Of a DNA stretch of 6,197 nt, positions 1 through 6,170 are shown one piece after another. Origin of the DNA: Clostridia bacterium (GTDB taxonomy: Bacteria; Bacillota; Clostridia; Christensenellales; Borkfalkiaceae); assembly GCA_017452305.1 (NCBI GenBank), contig JAFTMQ010000198.1:1-6197 (forward strand). Direction: 5' to 3'. Each line of letters begins with the position of its first letter. Within the stretch, counting starts at the first letter, position 1. The notes under the pieces were generated by a model. That model worked only from the letters and a program-made list of their open reading frames with translations. It made no database searches and was not told where the DNA came from. A program made the translations under genes and the position numbers.

Positions 1-469
1 CGTTCAGCGCCGCAATCGTACAATCCGCGCCCGTTGCCTTATGCGCTTTAAGCATTGCCGCATAGTCCATTTTATAAATGTGGTCGCCACCTAAAACGAG
101 TATGTATTCGGGGTTATACATCTTCATAAAATGCATATTTTGATAAATTGCGTTCGCCGTACCCTCATACCAAGACGAGCGGGTTTTTGCTTGATAAGGC
201 GACAAAATATGTATGCCACCGTACGTTCTGTCAAGATCCCACTGCTGCCCGTTACCGATATATTCGTTAAGAATTAACGGTTGGTACTGCGTAAGAACAC
301 CGACGGTGTCAATGCCCGAGTTGATGCAGTTGGATAACGGGAAATCGATGATACGATATTTTGCCCCGAAAGCAACGGCAGGTTTAGCAATGTTCGTGGT
401 TAAGGCGTAAAGTCTGCTACCTTGTCCGCCCGCCAAAAGCATTGCTACGCATTCTTTCTTTCTTTGCAT
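1..469 (-). CDS. glgC: Glucose-1-phosphate adenylyltransferase (ADP-glucose pyrophosphorylase), N-terminal part, cut by window edge
   Basis: This cytoplasmic enzyme makes ADP-glucose and pyrophosphate from ATP and glucose-1-phosphate, the committed step of bacterial glycogen synthesis. I translated the minus strand from ATG 467-469 and it stays open for 156 codons to the left edge. Seen: the nucleotide-binding loop LLAGGQGSRLYALT (residues 11-24), KPAVAFGAKYRIIDFPLSNC (29-48), the WYEGTANAIYQN segment (100-111) and GGDHIYKMDY (127-136), whose D129 matches the family's catalytic aspartate. This is the nucleotidyltransferase domain; the C-terminal beta-helix lies outside the window. The start is supported by AAAGGGGG (478-485) eight bases upstream. 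It begins 19 nt after the glgB stop with no terminator between, so the two are almost certainly co-transcribed. The paralogue GlgD is unlikely because the catalytic motifs are intact. Confidence 0.96.
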   Translation of the reverse strand, partial: MQRKKECVAMLLAGGQGSRLYALTTNIAKPAVAFGAKYRIIDFPLSNCINSGIDTVGVLTQYQPLILNEYIGNGQQWDLDRTYGGIHILSPYQAKTRSSWYEGTANAIYQNMHFMKMYNPEYILVLGGDHIYKMDYAAMLKAHKATGADCTIAALN

Positions 470-477
470 AGAAATAT

Positions 478-485
478 CCCCCTTT
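478..485 (-). promoter_or_regulatory. glgC ribosome-binding site
   Basis: The minus strand reads AAAGGGGG eight bases before ATG 469, inside the 19-nt gap after the glgB stop codon (489-491). This strong Shine-Dalgarno fixes the glgC start and shows that glgC is translated independently of glgB although it shares the transcript. Confidence 0.8.
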
Positions 486-488
486 GGA

Positions 489-2381
489 TTAATGAGTTTT
501 TATTAAATAAACGCAAGTCAATTTCGGCAAATCGAAGGTAATCGAATTTTCCTTTCCGTGACTAAACGCTTTGTCCGTATGGAATACGTGTTTGCGTATC
601 ATACCCGATCCGCCGAAGCGGACGGCGTCGCTGTTAAATATAACCTTATAGCTGCCCTTCGGCAAACCAAGCTTGTAATCCTTATAATCACTGCCCGAGA
701 AATTAATCATGACGACAACGGTATTCCCTGCCCTATCTTTTCGTTGATAAGCCAAGAAATTTCTATCCGCATCGTCGGCGGCAAGCCACTCAAATCCGTC
801 CCAAGAATCTTCAATTTCATAAAGCGCGGGCGTGGATTTATAAAGGAAATTAAGCTCTTTTACCATAGTGCCAAGCTTTTTATGGAGCGGATATTGCGTG
901 AGGAAAAACTCAATGCCTTCCTTGTAATTCCATTCCTTGAATTGACCGATTTCCGAGCCCATAAAGTTGAGCTTTTTACCAGGGTGCGACATCATATAGC
1001 CCAAAAATGCGCGCATACCTGCAAATTTTTCATAATAATCTCCTGGCATCTTGCCGATAAGCGACGCTTTGCCGTGCACGACTTCGTCGTGAGAGATAGG
1101 CAGAACGTAGTTTTCGGAAAATGCGTACATCATAGAAAACGTAAGCTTATTGTGTTCGTATTGACGGTGCACGGGATTTGTCGAAATGTAACGCAAAACG
1201 TCGTTCATCCAGCCCATATTCCACTTAAAATTAAAGCCGACGCCCCCTATGGACGTGGGTTTTGTAATCATCGGCCAAGCCGTAGATTCTTCCGCAATCA
1301 TCAAAGCGTTGGGGAAACGCTCGAAAACGGCCTCGTTTAAACGGCGCAAAAAGGCAAGCGCTTCCAAATTTTTGTTTTCGCCGTAAATGTTGGGAACCCA
1401 TTCCCCCGGCTCTTTATCGTAATCAAGGTAAAGCATAGACGCAACGGCATCTACGCGCAATCCGTCGATATGGAACTTTTCCAAAAGGAAAATTGCACTT
1501 GAAATCAAGAAGGAAACGACCTCGTTTCTGCCGTAATCAAAGCGACGGGTGCCCCATCCCTTATTTTCCATGCGGTCCCATTGCGAAGCTTCGTAAAGCG
1601 GTTCGCCGTCAAATTCATACAAGCCGAACGCGTCTTTTGGGAAATGTGCAGGAACCCAATCCAAAATAACGCCAATTCCCGCCTTATGGAAGCAATCGAC
1701 CAGATACATAAAATCGTGCGGCGTGCCTAAACGGGACGTAATTGCAAAATATCCCGTTACTTGATACCCCCACGAGCCGTCGAACGGATGTTCCGTCAAG
1801 GGCATAAATTCTACGTGCGTATAGCCCATTTTGGATACGTAGGAAACCAATTCGCTTGCAAGCTCGCGATAGGTGTAATAATTGCCGTCCTCGTGCTGTT
1901 TCCAAGAAAGTAAATTTACTTCGTAAATATTCATCGGGGAAGCATATATATTCGTATGGTTTCGCTTGTCCAAATATGCCTTATCCGACCATGGAAATTC
2001 GGTGAAATTGTAAAGCTTAGACGCGTTGTTAACCACCGCGTCCGGCGTTTCGCTATGAAAAGCATAAGGATCTGCCTTAAACAACGTGCGCCCATCGGAC
2101 GTTTTAATACAGTATTTATAGGCATCAAATTGCTTTAACGATGGAATAAACAGCTCGAAGGTTTCTCCGTCGATCATACGTTTCATAACGTTAGCCTCGG
2201 CATCCCAATCGTTAAATTCCCCTACGACGGAAACGCTTTGTGCGTGCGGTGCCCAAACACGAAAAACGTAGCCTTGCTTTTTGCCTTGTTTTGTCGGGTG
2301 CGCCCCCATCAATTCATAGGTATTAAAATTTTCGCCGTGATGAAATAAATACAACGGGAAATCTGTTTGCGCGTTCGCCAT
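489..2381 (-). CDS. glgB: 1,4-alpha-glucan branching enzyme (GH13, with CBM48)
   Basis: This enzyme cleaves alpha-1,4-glucan chains and re-attaches them by alpha-1,6 bonds, creating glycogen branch points. It is complete at 630 aa, the usual size for Bacillota enzymes that lack the extra N-terminal N1 domain of the ~730 aa E. coli form. Domains seen: CBM48-like beta module (about 33-115, with RVWAPHAQSVSVVGEFNDW), GH13 barrel (about 150-510) and C-terminal beta domain (about 520-630). Catalytic regions: DWVPAHFPKDAFGL (D241, H246), GLRVDAVASML with nucleophile D311, IAEEST with the acid/base glutamate (E364 by analogy), and ISHDEVVHGK with D432. The start ATG 2379-2381 follows GGAGG (2387-2391) at 5 nt. 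The usual GSW of the family's EVHLGSW motif is LSW here (L158). It is the first gene of a glgB-glgC unit with its own promoter. The long plus-strand open frame opposite 558-1340 is a shadow. Confidence 0.97.
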   Translation of the reverse strand: MANAQTDFPLYLFHHGENFNTYELMGAHPTKQGKKQGYVFRVWAPHAQSVSVVGEFNDWDAEANVMKRMIDGETFELFIPSLKQFDAYKYCIKTSDGRTLFKADPYAFHSETPDAVVNNASKLYNFTEFPWSDKAYLDKRNHTNIYASPMNIYEVNLLSWKQHEDGNYYTYRELASELVSYVSKMGYTHVEFMPLTEHPFDGSWGYQVTGYFAITSRLGTPHDFMYLVDCFHKAGIGVILDWVPAHFPKDAFGLYEFDGEPLYEASQWDRMENKGWGTRRFDYGRNEVVSFLISSAIFLLEKFHIDGLRVDAVASMLYLDYDKEPGEWVPNIYGENKNLEALAFLRRLNEAVFERFPNALMIAEESTAWPMITKPTSIGGVGFNFKWNMGWMNDVLRYISTNPVHRQYEHNKLTFSMMYAFSENYVLPISHDEVVHGKASLIGKMPGDYYEKFAGMRAFLGYMMSHPGKKLNFMGSEIGQFKEWNYKEGIEFFLTQYPLHKKLGTMVKELNFLYKSTPALYEIEDSWDGFEWLAADDADRNFLAYQRKDRAGNTVVVMINFSGSDYKDYKLGLPKGSYKVIFNSDAVRFGGSGMIRKHVFHTDKAFSHGKENSITFDLPKLTCVYLIKTH

Positions 2382-2404
2382 TGTCCCCTCCGAAAATGTA
2401 CGTA

Positions 2405-2421
2405 TAAAATGTTACATTTTA
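2405..2421. promoter_or_regulatory. Perfect 17-bp dyad downstream of the glgB promoter, candidate operator
   Basis: TAAAATGT-T-ACATTTTA is a perfect inverted repeat of 8-bp arms around one base. It lies about +6 to +22 relative to the predicted glgB transcription start and ahead of the ribosome-binding site, a classic place for a repressor that blocks initiation or early elongation. The word AAAATGT recurs nearby at 2393-2399, and its complement ACATTTT at 2485-2491. It is not a CcpA cre site (no central CG). The operator function is inferred; the region is AT-rich, which raises the chance of accidental dyads. Confidence 0.45.
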
Positions 2422-2433
2422 CTATCACAATAT

Positions 2434-2462
2434 AGTATATCACGAATTTTTATTTTTTTCAA
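2434..2462 (-). promoter_or_regulatory. Sigma-A-type promoter of glgB-glgC
   Basis: On the minus strand the -35 is TTGAAA (2457-2462) and the -10 is TATACT (2434-2439), each 5/6 to consensus, with an exact 17-bp spacer that is A-rich near the -35. Transcription should start near 2427, giving a leader of about 45 nt before the glgB ATG. It is the best promoter match in this gap and lies downstream of the coaE terminator, so glgB-glgC form a separate transcription unit. Confidence 0.75.
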
Positions 2463-2498
2463 TAGTATTTACGAAAAAATTTTGACATTTTATGCATT

Positions 2499-2515
2499 TT
2501 TTAACTATGTTAAAA
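2499..2515. promoter_or_regulatory. 17-bp dyad upstream of the glgB promoter
   Basis: TTTTAAC-TAT-GTTAAAA has perfect 7-bp arms around three bases, centred about 80 bp upstream of the predicted glgB start. It overlaps the -10-like hexamer TTTAAC (2509-2514) of a weak second minus-strand promoter whose -35-like TTGACT lies at 2532-2537 with a 17-bp spacer. It could be a regulator site; low sequence complexity makes chance a real alternative. Confidence 0.3.
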
Positions 2516-2605
2516 GATTTTGTTAAGTATAAGTCAAAAAACTACTATGACAGACATAATTATTATACCTCGCGTAGCATAACACCTATGTCACGCATAG
2601 AACGT

Positions 2606-2663
2606 TAAAAATAATAAAAAACACGGCGTTCCCCCTATTTTTGCCGCGGGGAATACGTCGTGT
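2606..2663 (-). terminator. Rho-independent terminator of the polA-coaE unit
   Basis: On the minus strand a GC-rich hairpin has a 5' arm at 2648-2663 and a 3' arm at 2621-2634: 13 pairs, one A:C mismatch, a 2-nt bulge and a 13-nt loop. It is followed at once by TTTTTTATTATTTTT (2607-2621). It lies 36 nt past the coaE stop codon. The plus-strand reading has no T-run after the hairpin, so it acts in the minus direction only. Confidence 0.88.
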
Positions 2664-2680
2664 AATATAGTAGAATATTT

Positions 2681-2702
2681 TGTTTCACGCACATTGTTTC
2701 AC
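2681..2702. repeat. Two direct copies of TGTTTCAC, 14-bp period, at the 3' end of coaE
   Basis: TGTTTCAC occurs at 2681-2688 and 2695-2702, separated by six bases (GCACAT). On the coding (minus) strand these read GTGAAACA. The inner copy contains the coaE TGA stop codon (2699-2701). Each copy equals one half of the ParB-binding parS palindrome TGTTTCACGTGAAACA, but in direct, spaced arrangement, so neither is a complete parS site. A mirrored pair with the same period lies at the other end of coaE. Confidence 0.6.
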
Positions 2703-3316
2703 ATTAATGATTTTAAACGGTTGATTTCAAGAGATACTTTTTCATTTAAGTCCTCTACGCCGCCATTATTGTCAATTTCAATAATTTTTCCGTTTTTAAA
2801 ATATTCCGTTTCTTTAATTTTAGAATAATCGAATTGTGATTGAATTCGATTTAAAATTTGTTCATCGGATAAGCCGTCGCGCGTTTTAACGCTTTCTATT
2901 CTTTTTGCGATATCTCGTTCAATCACAATCACAAAATCGAAAAGTTCTTGGTAGTTACCCTCAAATAGTAAAGGCACTTCCGCAAAAACGAGCTCCATAG
3001 GCGCGTCATCCATATCCCTAAAAAGTCTTTCCATGATCAATGGATGCGCGATATTATTCAAGGTCTGCCGACGCTGCGCGTCGTTAAATACAATATCCGC
3101 AAGTATTTTTCTATCAATTTGCTTATTGACAACGCTTTCAGGGAACGCCTTTTCCACCTGCTCAATATATTCGCGGGATAAAATGACGTTTTTGTATATT
3201 TCGTCGCATGAAAAGACGGAAAATCCAAGCGCCTTGATAAATTTTGCAGCTTGGGATTTTCCACTTCCAATTCCGCCCGTGATGGCTATTTTTGCTTTGT
3301 TCAATTGATTTTTCAT
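2699..3316 (-). CDS. coaE: Dephospho-CoA kinase
   Basis: CoaE phosphorylates the ribose 3'-OH of dephospho-CoA with ATP, the last step of coenzyme A synthesis, in the cytoplasm. The 205-aa product has the normal family length. Seen: P-loop GGIGSGKS (14-21), the conserved acidic D38 in FSCDEIYK, IDRKILADIVFND (67-79), the IAHPLI motif (89-94), VPLLFE (114-119), and the C-terminal RDGLSDEQILNRIQSQ segment typical of the lid and following helix. ATG 3314-3316 is preceded by AGCAGG (3325-3330) at 8 nt, a moderate ribosome-binding site. It lies 75 nt downstream of polA with no terminator between, so co-transcription is likely; Bacillus has mutM between these two genes, absent here. Odd: five copies of TGTTTCAC/GTGAAAC cluster at its two borders, one overlapping its TGA stop. 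Confidence 0.96.
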   Translation of the reverse strand: MKNQLNKAKIAITGGIGSGKSQAAKFIKALGFSVFSCDEIYKNVILSREYIEQVEKAFPESVVNKQIDRKILADIVFNDAQRRQTLNNIAHPLIMERLFRDMDDAPMELVFAEVPLLFEGNYQELFDFVIVIERDIAKRIESVKTRDGLSDEQILNRIQSQFDYSKIKETEYFKNGKIIEIDNNGGVEDLNEKVSLEINRLKSLM

Positions 3317-3331
3317 ACGCGAAACCTGCTT

Positions 3332-3386
3332 TGTTTCACAAAAACCGTTTTATATTTTTGTGTTGTGAAACGATATTTGTGAAACA
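3332..3386. repeat. TGTTTCAC/GTGAAAC copies forming alternative hairpins in the coaE leader
   Basis: This part of the polA-coaE gap has TGTTTCAC at 3332-3339 and inverted copies GTGAAAC at 3365-3371 and 3379-3385, the latter two again with a 14-bp period. The 3332-3342 arm is an exact 11-bp complement of 3376-3386. Positions 3333-3341 are also an exact 9-bp complement of 3363-3371. In the minus-strand RNA these two hairpins exclude each other, and the shared arm ends just 1 nt before the coaE ribosome-binding site (3325-3330). No U-run follows, so they are not simple terminators. Confidence 0.6.
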
Positions 3387-3391
3387 TATAT

Positions 3392-5989
3392 TTATTTCGT
3401 TTCGTACCAAGTGTTCCCTATGCCGCTTTCTGCGATGAGCGGCACACGCAACGAAACGGCATTTTCCATTTCTTCTTGTAAAATTCTCGCCGCCGTTTCC
3501 GCTTCGTTTTCGGGTGCGTCGATAATCAATTCATCGTGTACTTGCAAAATAAGCTTTGCCTTTAACCCTTCTTTTTTCAAACGGTTGTAAACGTTGATCA
3601 TGGCGACTTTAATAATATCGGCGCTTGACCCCTGCAACGGCATATTCATTGCGGCGCGTTCACCAAACGAACGCACGTTAAAATTGGAAGAACGCAGCTC
3701 GTTTATCACTCTTCTACGTCCGAACAGCGTTTCTACGTATCCGTCGCGCGTTGCGTTTTCTACGTTGCTATTCATATATTTTTTCACGTCTGAGTAGGTT
3801 TCAAAGTACTTATCAATATAATCCTTTGCCTTTTTTGGCGTGATATTCAAATCGTTGCTAAGCCCAAACGCGCTAATGCCGTAAATGATGCCGAAATTTA
3901 CCGCCTTAGCGTCGCGGCGCATTTGCGAAGTAACCTCTTCAAGAGGCACTTCAAACACTTGTGAGGCGGTGATTGCGTGTATATCTTTCCCTTCGCAATA
4001 CGCTTGAATTAACTCCTTACACTGTGAAAAATGCGCTAATAAACGCAATTCAATCTGCGAATAATCGGCGTCGACTAATACGTTTCCTTTGCTTGCCGTG
4101 AACAGCTTGCGAAGCTCGCGCCCCTCGGGGGTACGGATAGGAATATTTTGCAAATTGGGATTCGCGCTCGAAAGGCGGCCCGTTTGCGTGTAGCTTTGGT
4201 TGTACGTCGTATGCACGCGCCCGTTTACTATCAACGGCTTGAATCCCTCGATATACGTTGAGTTGATTTTTTGTATCTTGCGATAGCGCAAAATATAGCG
4301 CACGATTTCCGAGCTTTCCGCATACTTTTCCAATTCCTCGGCGGTGGTTTTATAGTTCTTGCTTTCTTTCGTTTTCTTCGCGCCTGCGCCGATTTTGAGC
4401 TTTTCAAACAAGATTTTTCCAAGCTGTTGGGTAGAGTTTACGTTAAACTTTTCCCCTGCTAACTCGTAAATCTTTTCTAAAATCTCTTGAATTTCTTGAT
4501 TATAACGAGCGGAAAATTCCGCTAACGTATTCGTATCGACGGCAACGCCTTGCGTTTCCATATCGAAGAGCACGCGCACGAGCGGTAACTCGATTTCTCG
4601 ATAAAGCTTTTCCTCGGTCTCGCGTAATTCATGCGTATAATAGCTGTATAAATAATACAAGCCGTAAGCCTTATTCTTTTCGGGAATGGAATAATATTGC
4701 AAGCAGAACGCCAATTCGTCCGTGTTCCCAAGTCCGTCGGCAAGGCATTTTAAAATGGATACGTCCTCGTATTCCGCCGTATGCGCAACGTCATAAATGC
4801 AAAGCTTATGCATAACGTCCTTGACGTTATAGGAAATAACCCTCTTATCCCCACCAAATATATATTGCAGCAAAGGTGCAAGTTGATAATCGAAAAATCC
4901 AACGTCAAGCAAGCCCGTCGCAACGGGAAATACGTATTCCGTCGAATTTTGCGCCCCATCGCTTGTTTCGGGGAAATAGACGCGCAATTCTTTTTCGTCG
5001 AAATACGCCGCGATTACGGGCGATTTTACCGCTTTTATAAGCGCAATACCCTCTTGAATGCTGTCGGGCAGTACTTCACTAATTTCCAACGTCTTTGCGG
5101 GGGTATCGCTTTCTGCTTCCGTTTCGCCGCCGTCGCTTTCCGCAAATATGTCTTTGCTTAAAAGGCTTTTAAATTCCAATTCCACAAATTTTTCTTTTAA
5201 AGCGGAAGAGAAAGGCATTCTTAAAACACACTCGGAAAGTTCAATATCATAAGGCGCGTGTACGTCGATGGTTGCAAGCTGTTTTGAAAAGTAAGCACTT
5301 TCTTTGCCATCCGTGAGCTTTTTATTTAGCGCGCCTGTGATTTCGTCCAAGTGCGCGTAAATACCGTCCACGTCCGTGTATTTTTCCAATAAATTGAGCG
5401 CGGACTTCTCGCCTACGCCCGCAACGCCGGGGATATTATCCGATTTGTCGCCCATAAGTGCTTTAAAATCAATAATTTGTGAGGGTGTTAACCCGATTTC
5501 GTCCTTAAAATTCGCGCCCGTAAGCTCTAAAATATCGCTTACCCCCTTGCGCGTAAAGCAAACGGACGTGCTGTCGTCAACAAGTTGATACGCGTCCCGA
5601 TCCCCCGTGTAAATATACGTTTGTAAGGCGAATTTTTTGCTAATCGTACCAATTAAATCGTCTGCTTCGTGGCCCGCAAGCTCACAAATGCGAATATTCA
5701 TTAGCTTTAAAACCTCTTTGATGAGCGGCATTTGCTTGCGTAAATCGTCGGGCATGGGCTTTCTACCAGCCTTATAATCCGCATAAATTTTATGGCGGAA
5801 GGTCGGTGCGTGCAAATCGAAAGCAACTGCAACGTGCGTCGGCTTTTTATCGGAAATGATTTTTAAAAGCAATTTAACAAAACCGAATATGCCGTTGGTG
5901 GGTAAACCGTCTTTGGTTGTAAATACGGGCGTTGCGTAGAACGCTCTGTTCATTAAGCTGTTGCCGTCGATTAAAACGAGTTTTTCCAT
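3392..5989 (-). CDS. polA: DNA polymerase I with active-looking 5' nuclease and degenerate 3'-5' exonuclease domain
   Basis: PolA fills gaps, removes RNA primers and acts in repair. From ATG 5987-5989 the product is 865 aa. The 5' nuclease (about 1-280) has LIDG (D8), VAFD (D58), HEADD (E108, D110, D111), TGDRD (D130, D132) and the helix-hairpin GDKSDNIPGVAGVGEKSA. An acidic linker follows (about 283-300). The 3'-5' exonuclease-like domain (about 310-465) lacks the DTE motif and the aspartate in the usual YAxxD position (here SYYTHE), so proofreading is probably absent. The polymerase has TGRLSSANPNLQNIP, motif A DADYSQIELR (D642, E647), motif B RRDAKAVNFGIIYG (R691, K695, F699, Y703) and motif C VHDE (D819). 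A longer frame from TTG 6005-6007 adds six residues but would place the AAGGGG ribosome-binding site (5998-6003, 8 nt before ATG) inside the gene, so I prefer the ATG. Confidence 0.97.
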   Translation of the reverse strand: MEKLVLIDGNSLMNRAFYATPVFTTKDGLPTNGIFGFVKLLLKIISDKKPTHVAVAFDLHAPTFRHKIYADYKAGRKPMPDDLRKQMPLIKEVLKLMNIRICELAGHEADDLIGTISKKFALQTYIYTGDRDAYQLVDDSTSVCFTRKGVSDILELTGANFKDEIGLTPSQIIDFKALMGDKSDNIPGVAGVGEKSALNLLEKYTDVDGIYAHLDEITGALNKKLTDGKESAYFSKQLATIDVHAPYDIELSECVLRMPFSSALKEKFVELEFKSLLSKDIFAESDGGETEAESDTPAKTLEISEVLPDSIQEGIALIKAVKSPVIAAYFDEKELRVYFPETSDGAQNSTEYVFPVATGLLDVGFFDYQLAPLLQYIFGGDKRVISYNVKDVMHKLCIYDVAHTAEYEDVSILKCLADGLGNTDELAFCLQYYSIPEKNKAYGLYYLYSYYTHELRETEEKLYREIELPLVRVLFDMETQGVAVDTNTLAEFSARYNQEIQEILEKIYELAGEKFNVNSTQQLGKILFEKLKIGAGAKKTKESKNYKTTAEELEKYAESSEIVRYILRYRKIQKINSTYIEGFKPLIVNGRVHTTYNQSYTQTGRLSSANPNLQNIPIRTPEGRELRKLFTASKGNVLVDADYSQIELRLLAHFSQCKELIQAYCEGKDIHAITASQVFEVPLEEVTSQMRRDAKAVNFGIIYGISAFGLSNDLNITPKKAKDYIDKYFETYSDVKKYMNSNVENATRDGYVETLFGRRRVINELRSSNFNVRSFGERAAMNMPLQGSSADIIKVAMINVYNRLKKEGLKAKLILQVHDELIIDAPENEAETAARILQEEMENAVSLRVPLIAESGIGNTWYETK

Positions 5990-5997
5990 AATAAAAA

Positions 5998-6003
5998 CCC
6001 CTT
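5998..6003 (-). promoter_or_regulatory. polA ribosome-binding site that decides the start
   Basis: The minus strand reads AAGGGG, then eight bases, then ATG 5989. The alternative TTG at 6005-6007 lies upstream of this element and has no comparable Shine-Dalgarno of its own, so initiation at the ATG is favoured. Confidence 0.75.
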
Positions 6004-6019
6004 GCAAATTTATATTCCT

Positions 6020-6048
6020 ATTTTACCACAAAATTAACAAAATCGCAA
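6020..6048 (-). promoter_or_regulatory. polA promoter with extended -10
   Basis: On the minus strand TTGCGA (6043-6048, 4/6 to -35 consensus) is followed by 17 bp and TAAAAT (6020-6025, 5/6), with the extended TGG just before it (6026-6028). Transcription should begin near 6013, giving a short leader of about 24 nt before the polA ATG. The extended -10 compensates for the weaker -35. Confidence 0.65.
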
Positions 6049-6104
6049 CAGTTTCCCAAATTTTTCTTAAAATATCTTTATTGCTAATGGTTATTTAGAA
6101 ATAC

Positions 6105-6133
6105 TTGACTTAATTAAAGGTTTATGGTAAAAT
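6105..6133 (+). promoter_or_regulatory. Promoter of the divergent plus-strand gene, extended -10
   Basis: TTGACT (6105-6110, 5/6) is followed by exactly 17 bp and TAAAAT (6128-6133, 5/6), with an extended TGG (6125-6127). Start is expected near 6140, about 30 nt ahead of the ATG at 6171. This is the strongest promoter match in the window. Its -10 core, TGGTAAAATAG, is identical to that of the divergent polA promoter. Confidence 0.78.
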
Positions 6134-6170
6134 AGCCTCGTAGAAGAAATAAGGCGTTTAAGGACAAAAC

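Larger units (their letters stand above)
2382..2698. other. 317-bp non-coding region between coaE and glgB
   Basis: No credible gene is present on either strand. Read leftwards it holds the second GTGAAAC copy just past the coaE stop, the coaE terminator (2606-2663), an imperfect hairpin of unknown role (2572-2596), a 17-bp dyad (2499-2515), the glgB promoter (2434-2462), a second 17-bp dyad (2405-2421) and the glgB ribosome-binding site (2385-2391). The 2400-2560 part is very AT-rich. I see no tRNA and no riboswitch that I recognise. Confidence 0.8.

Noticed and set aside
213..410. 65-codon plus-strand open frame
   Set aside because: It is antisense to the conserved glgC N-terminal domain and has no independent support.
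558..1340. 260-codon open frame on the plus strand
   Set aside because: It lies entirely opposite glgB, whose domains and catalytic motifs are intact; the translation resembles no family and has no ribosome-binding site that I can see.
2482..2511. Plus-strand TTGACA with a TATGTT -10-like box 18 bp later, possible antisense RNA promoter
   Set aside because: The -10 matches only 4/6, the region is AT-rich, and no plus-strand terminator or gene follows.
2534..2557. Seven-codon minus-strand mini-ORF (MSVIVVF) after GAGG in the coaE-glgB gap
   Set aside because: Too short, the GAGG-to-ATG spacing is 10 nt and no convincing promoter precedes it.
2681..2696. Complete parS site
   Set aside because: The first nine bases match TGTTTCACG, but the second half does not; only half-sites are present.
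2572..2702. CRISPR-like short repeats
   Set aside because: Only pairs of 8-bp words with 6-bp gaps; repeat and spacer lengths are far below those of CRISPR arrays.
4781..5161. 126-codon plus-strand open frame
   Set aside because: It is a shadow of polA, opposite its degenerate exonuclease domain, where codon constraints are looser.
5990..6007. TTG start giving PolA six more residues
   Set aside because: It would swallow the AAGGGG ribosome-binding site, and the family normally begins at the MxKLxLIDGxS motif encoded from ATG 5989.
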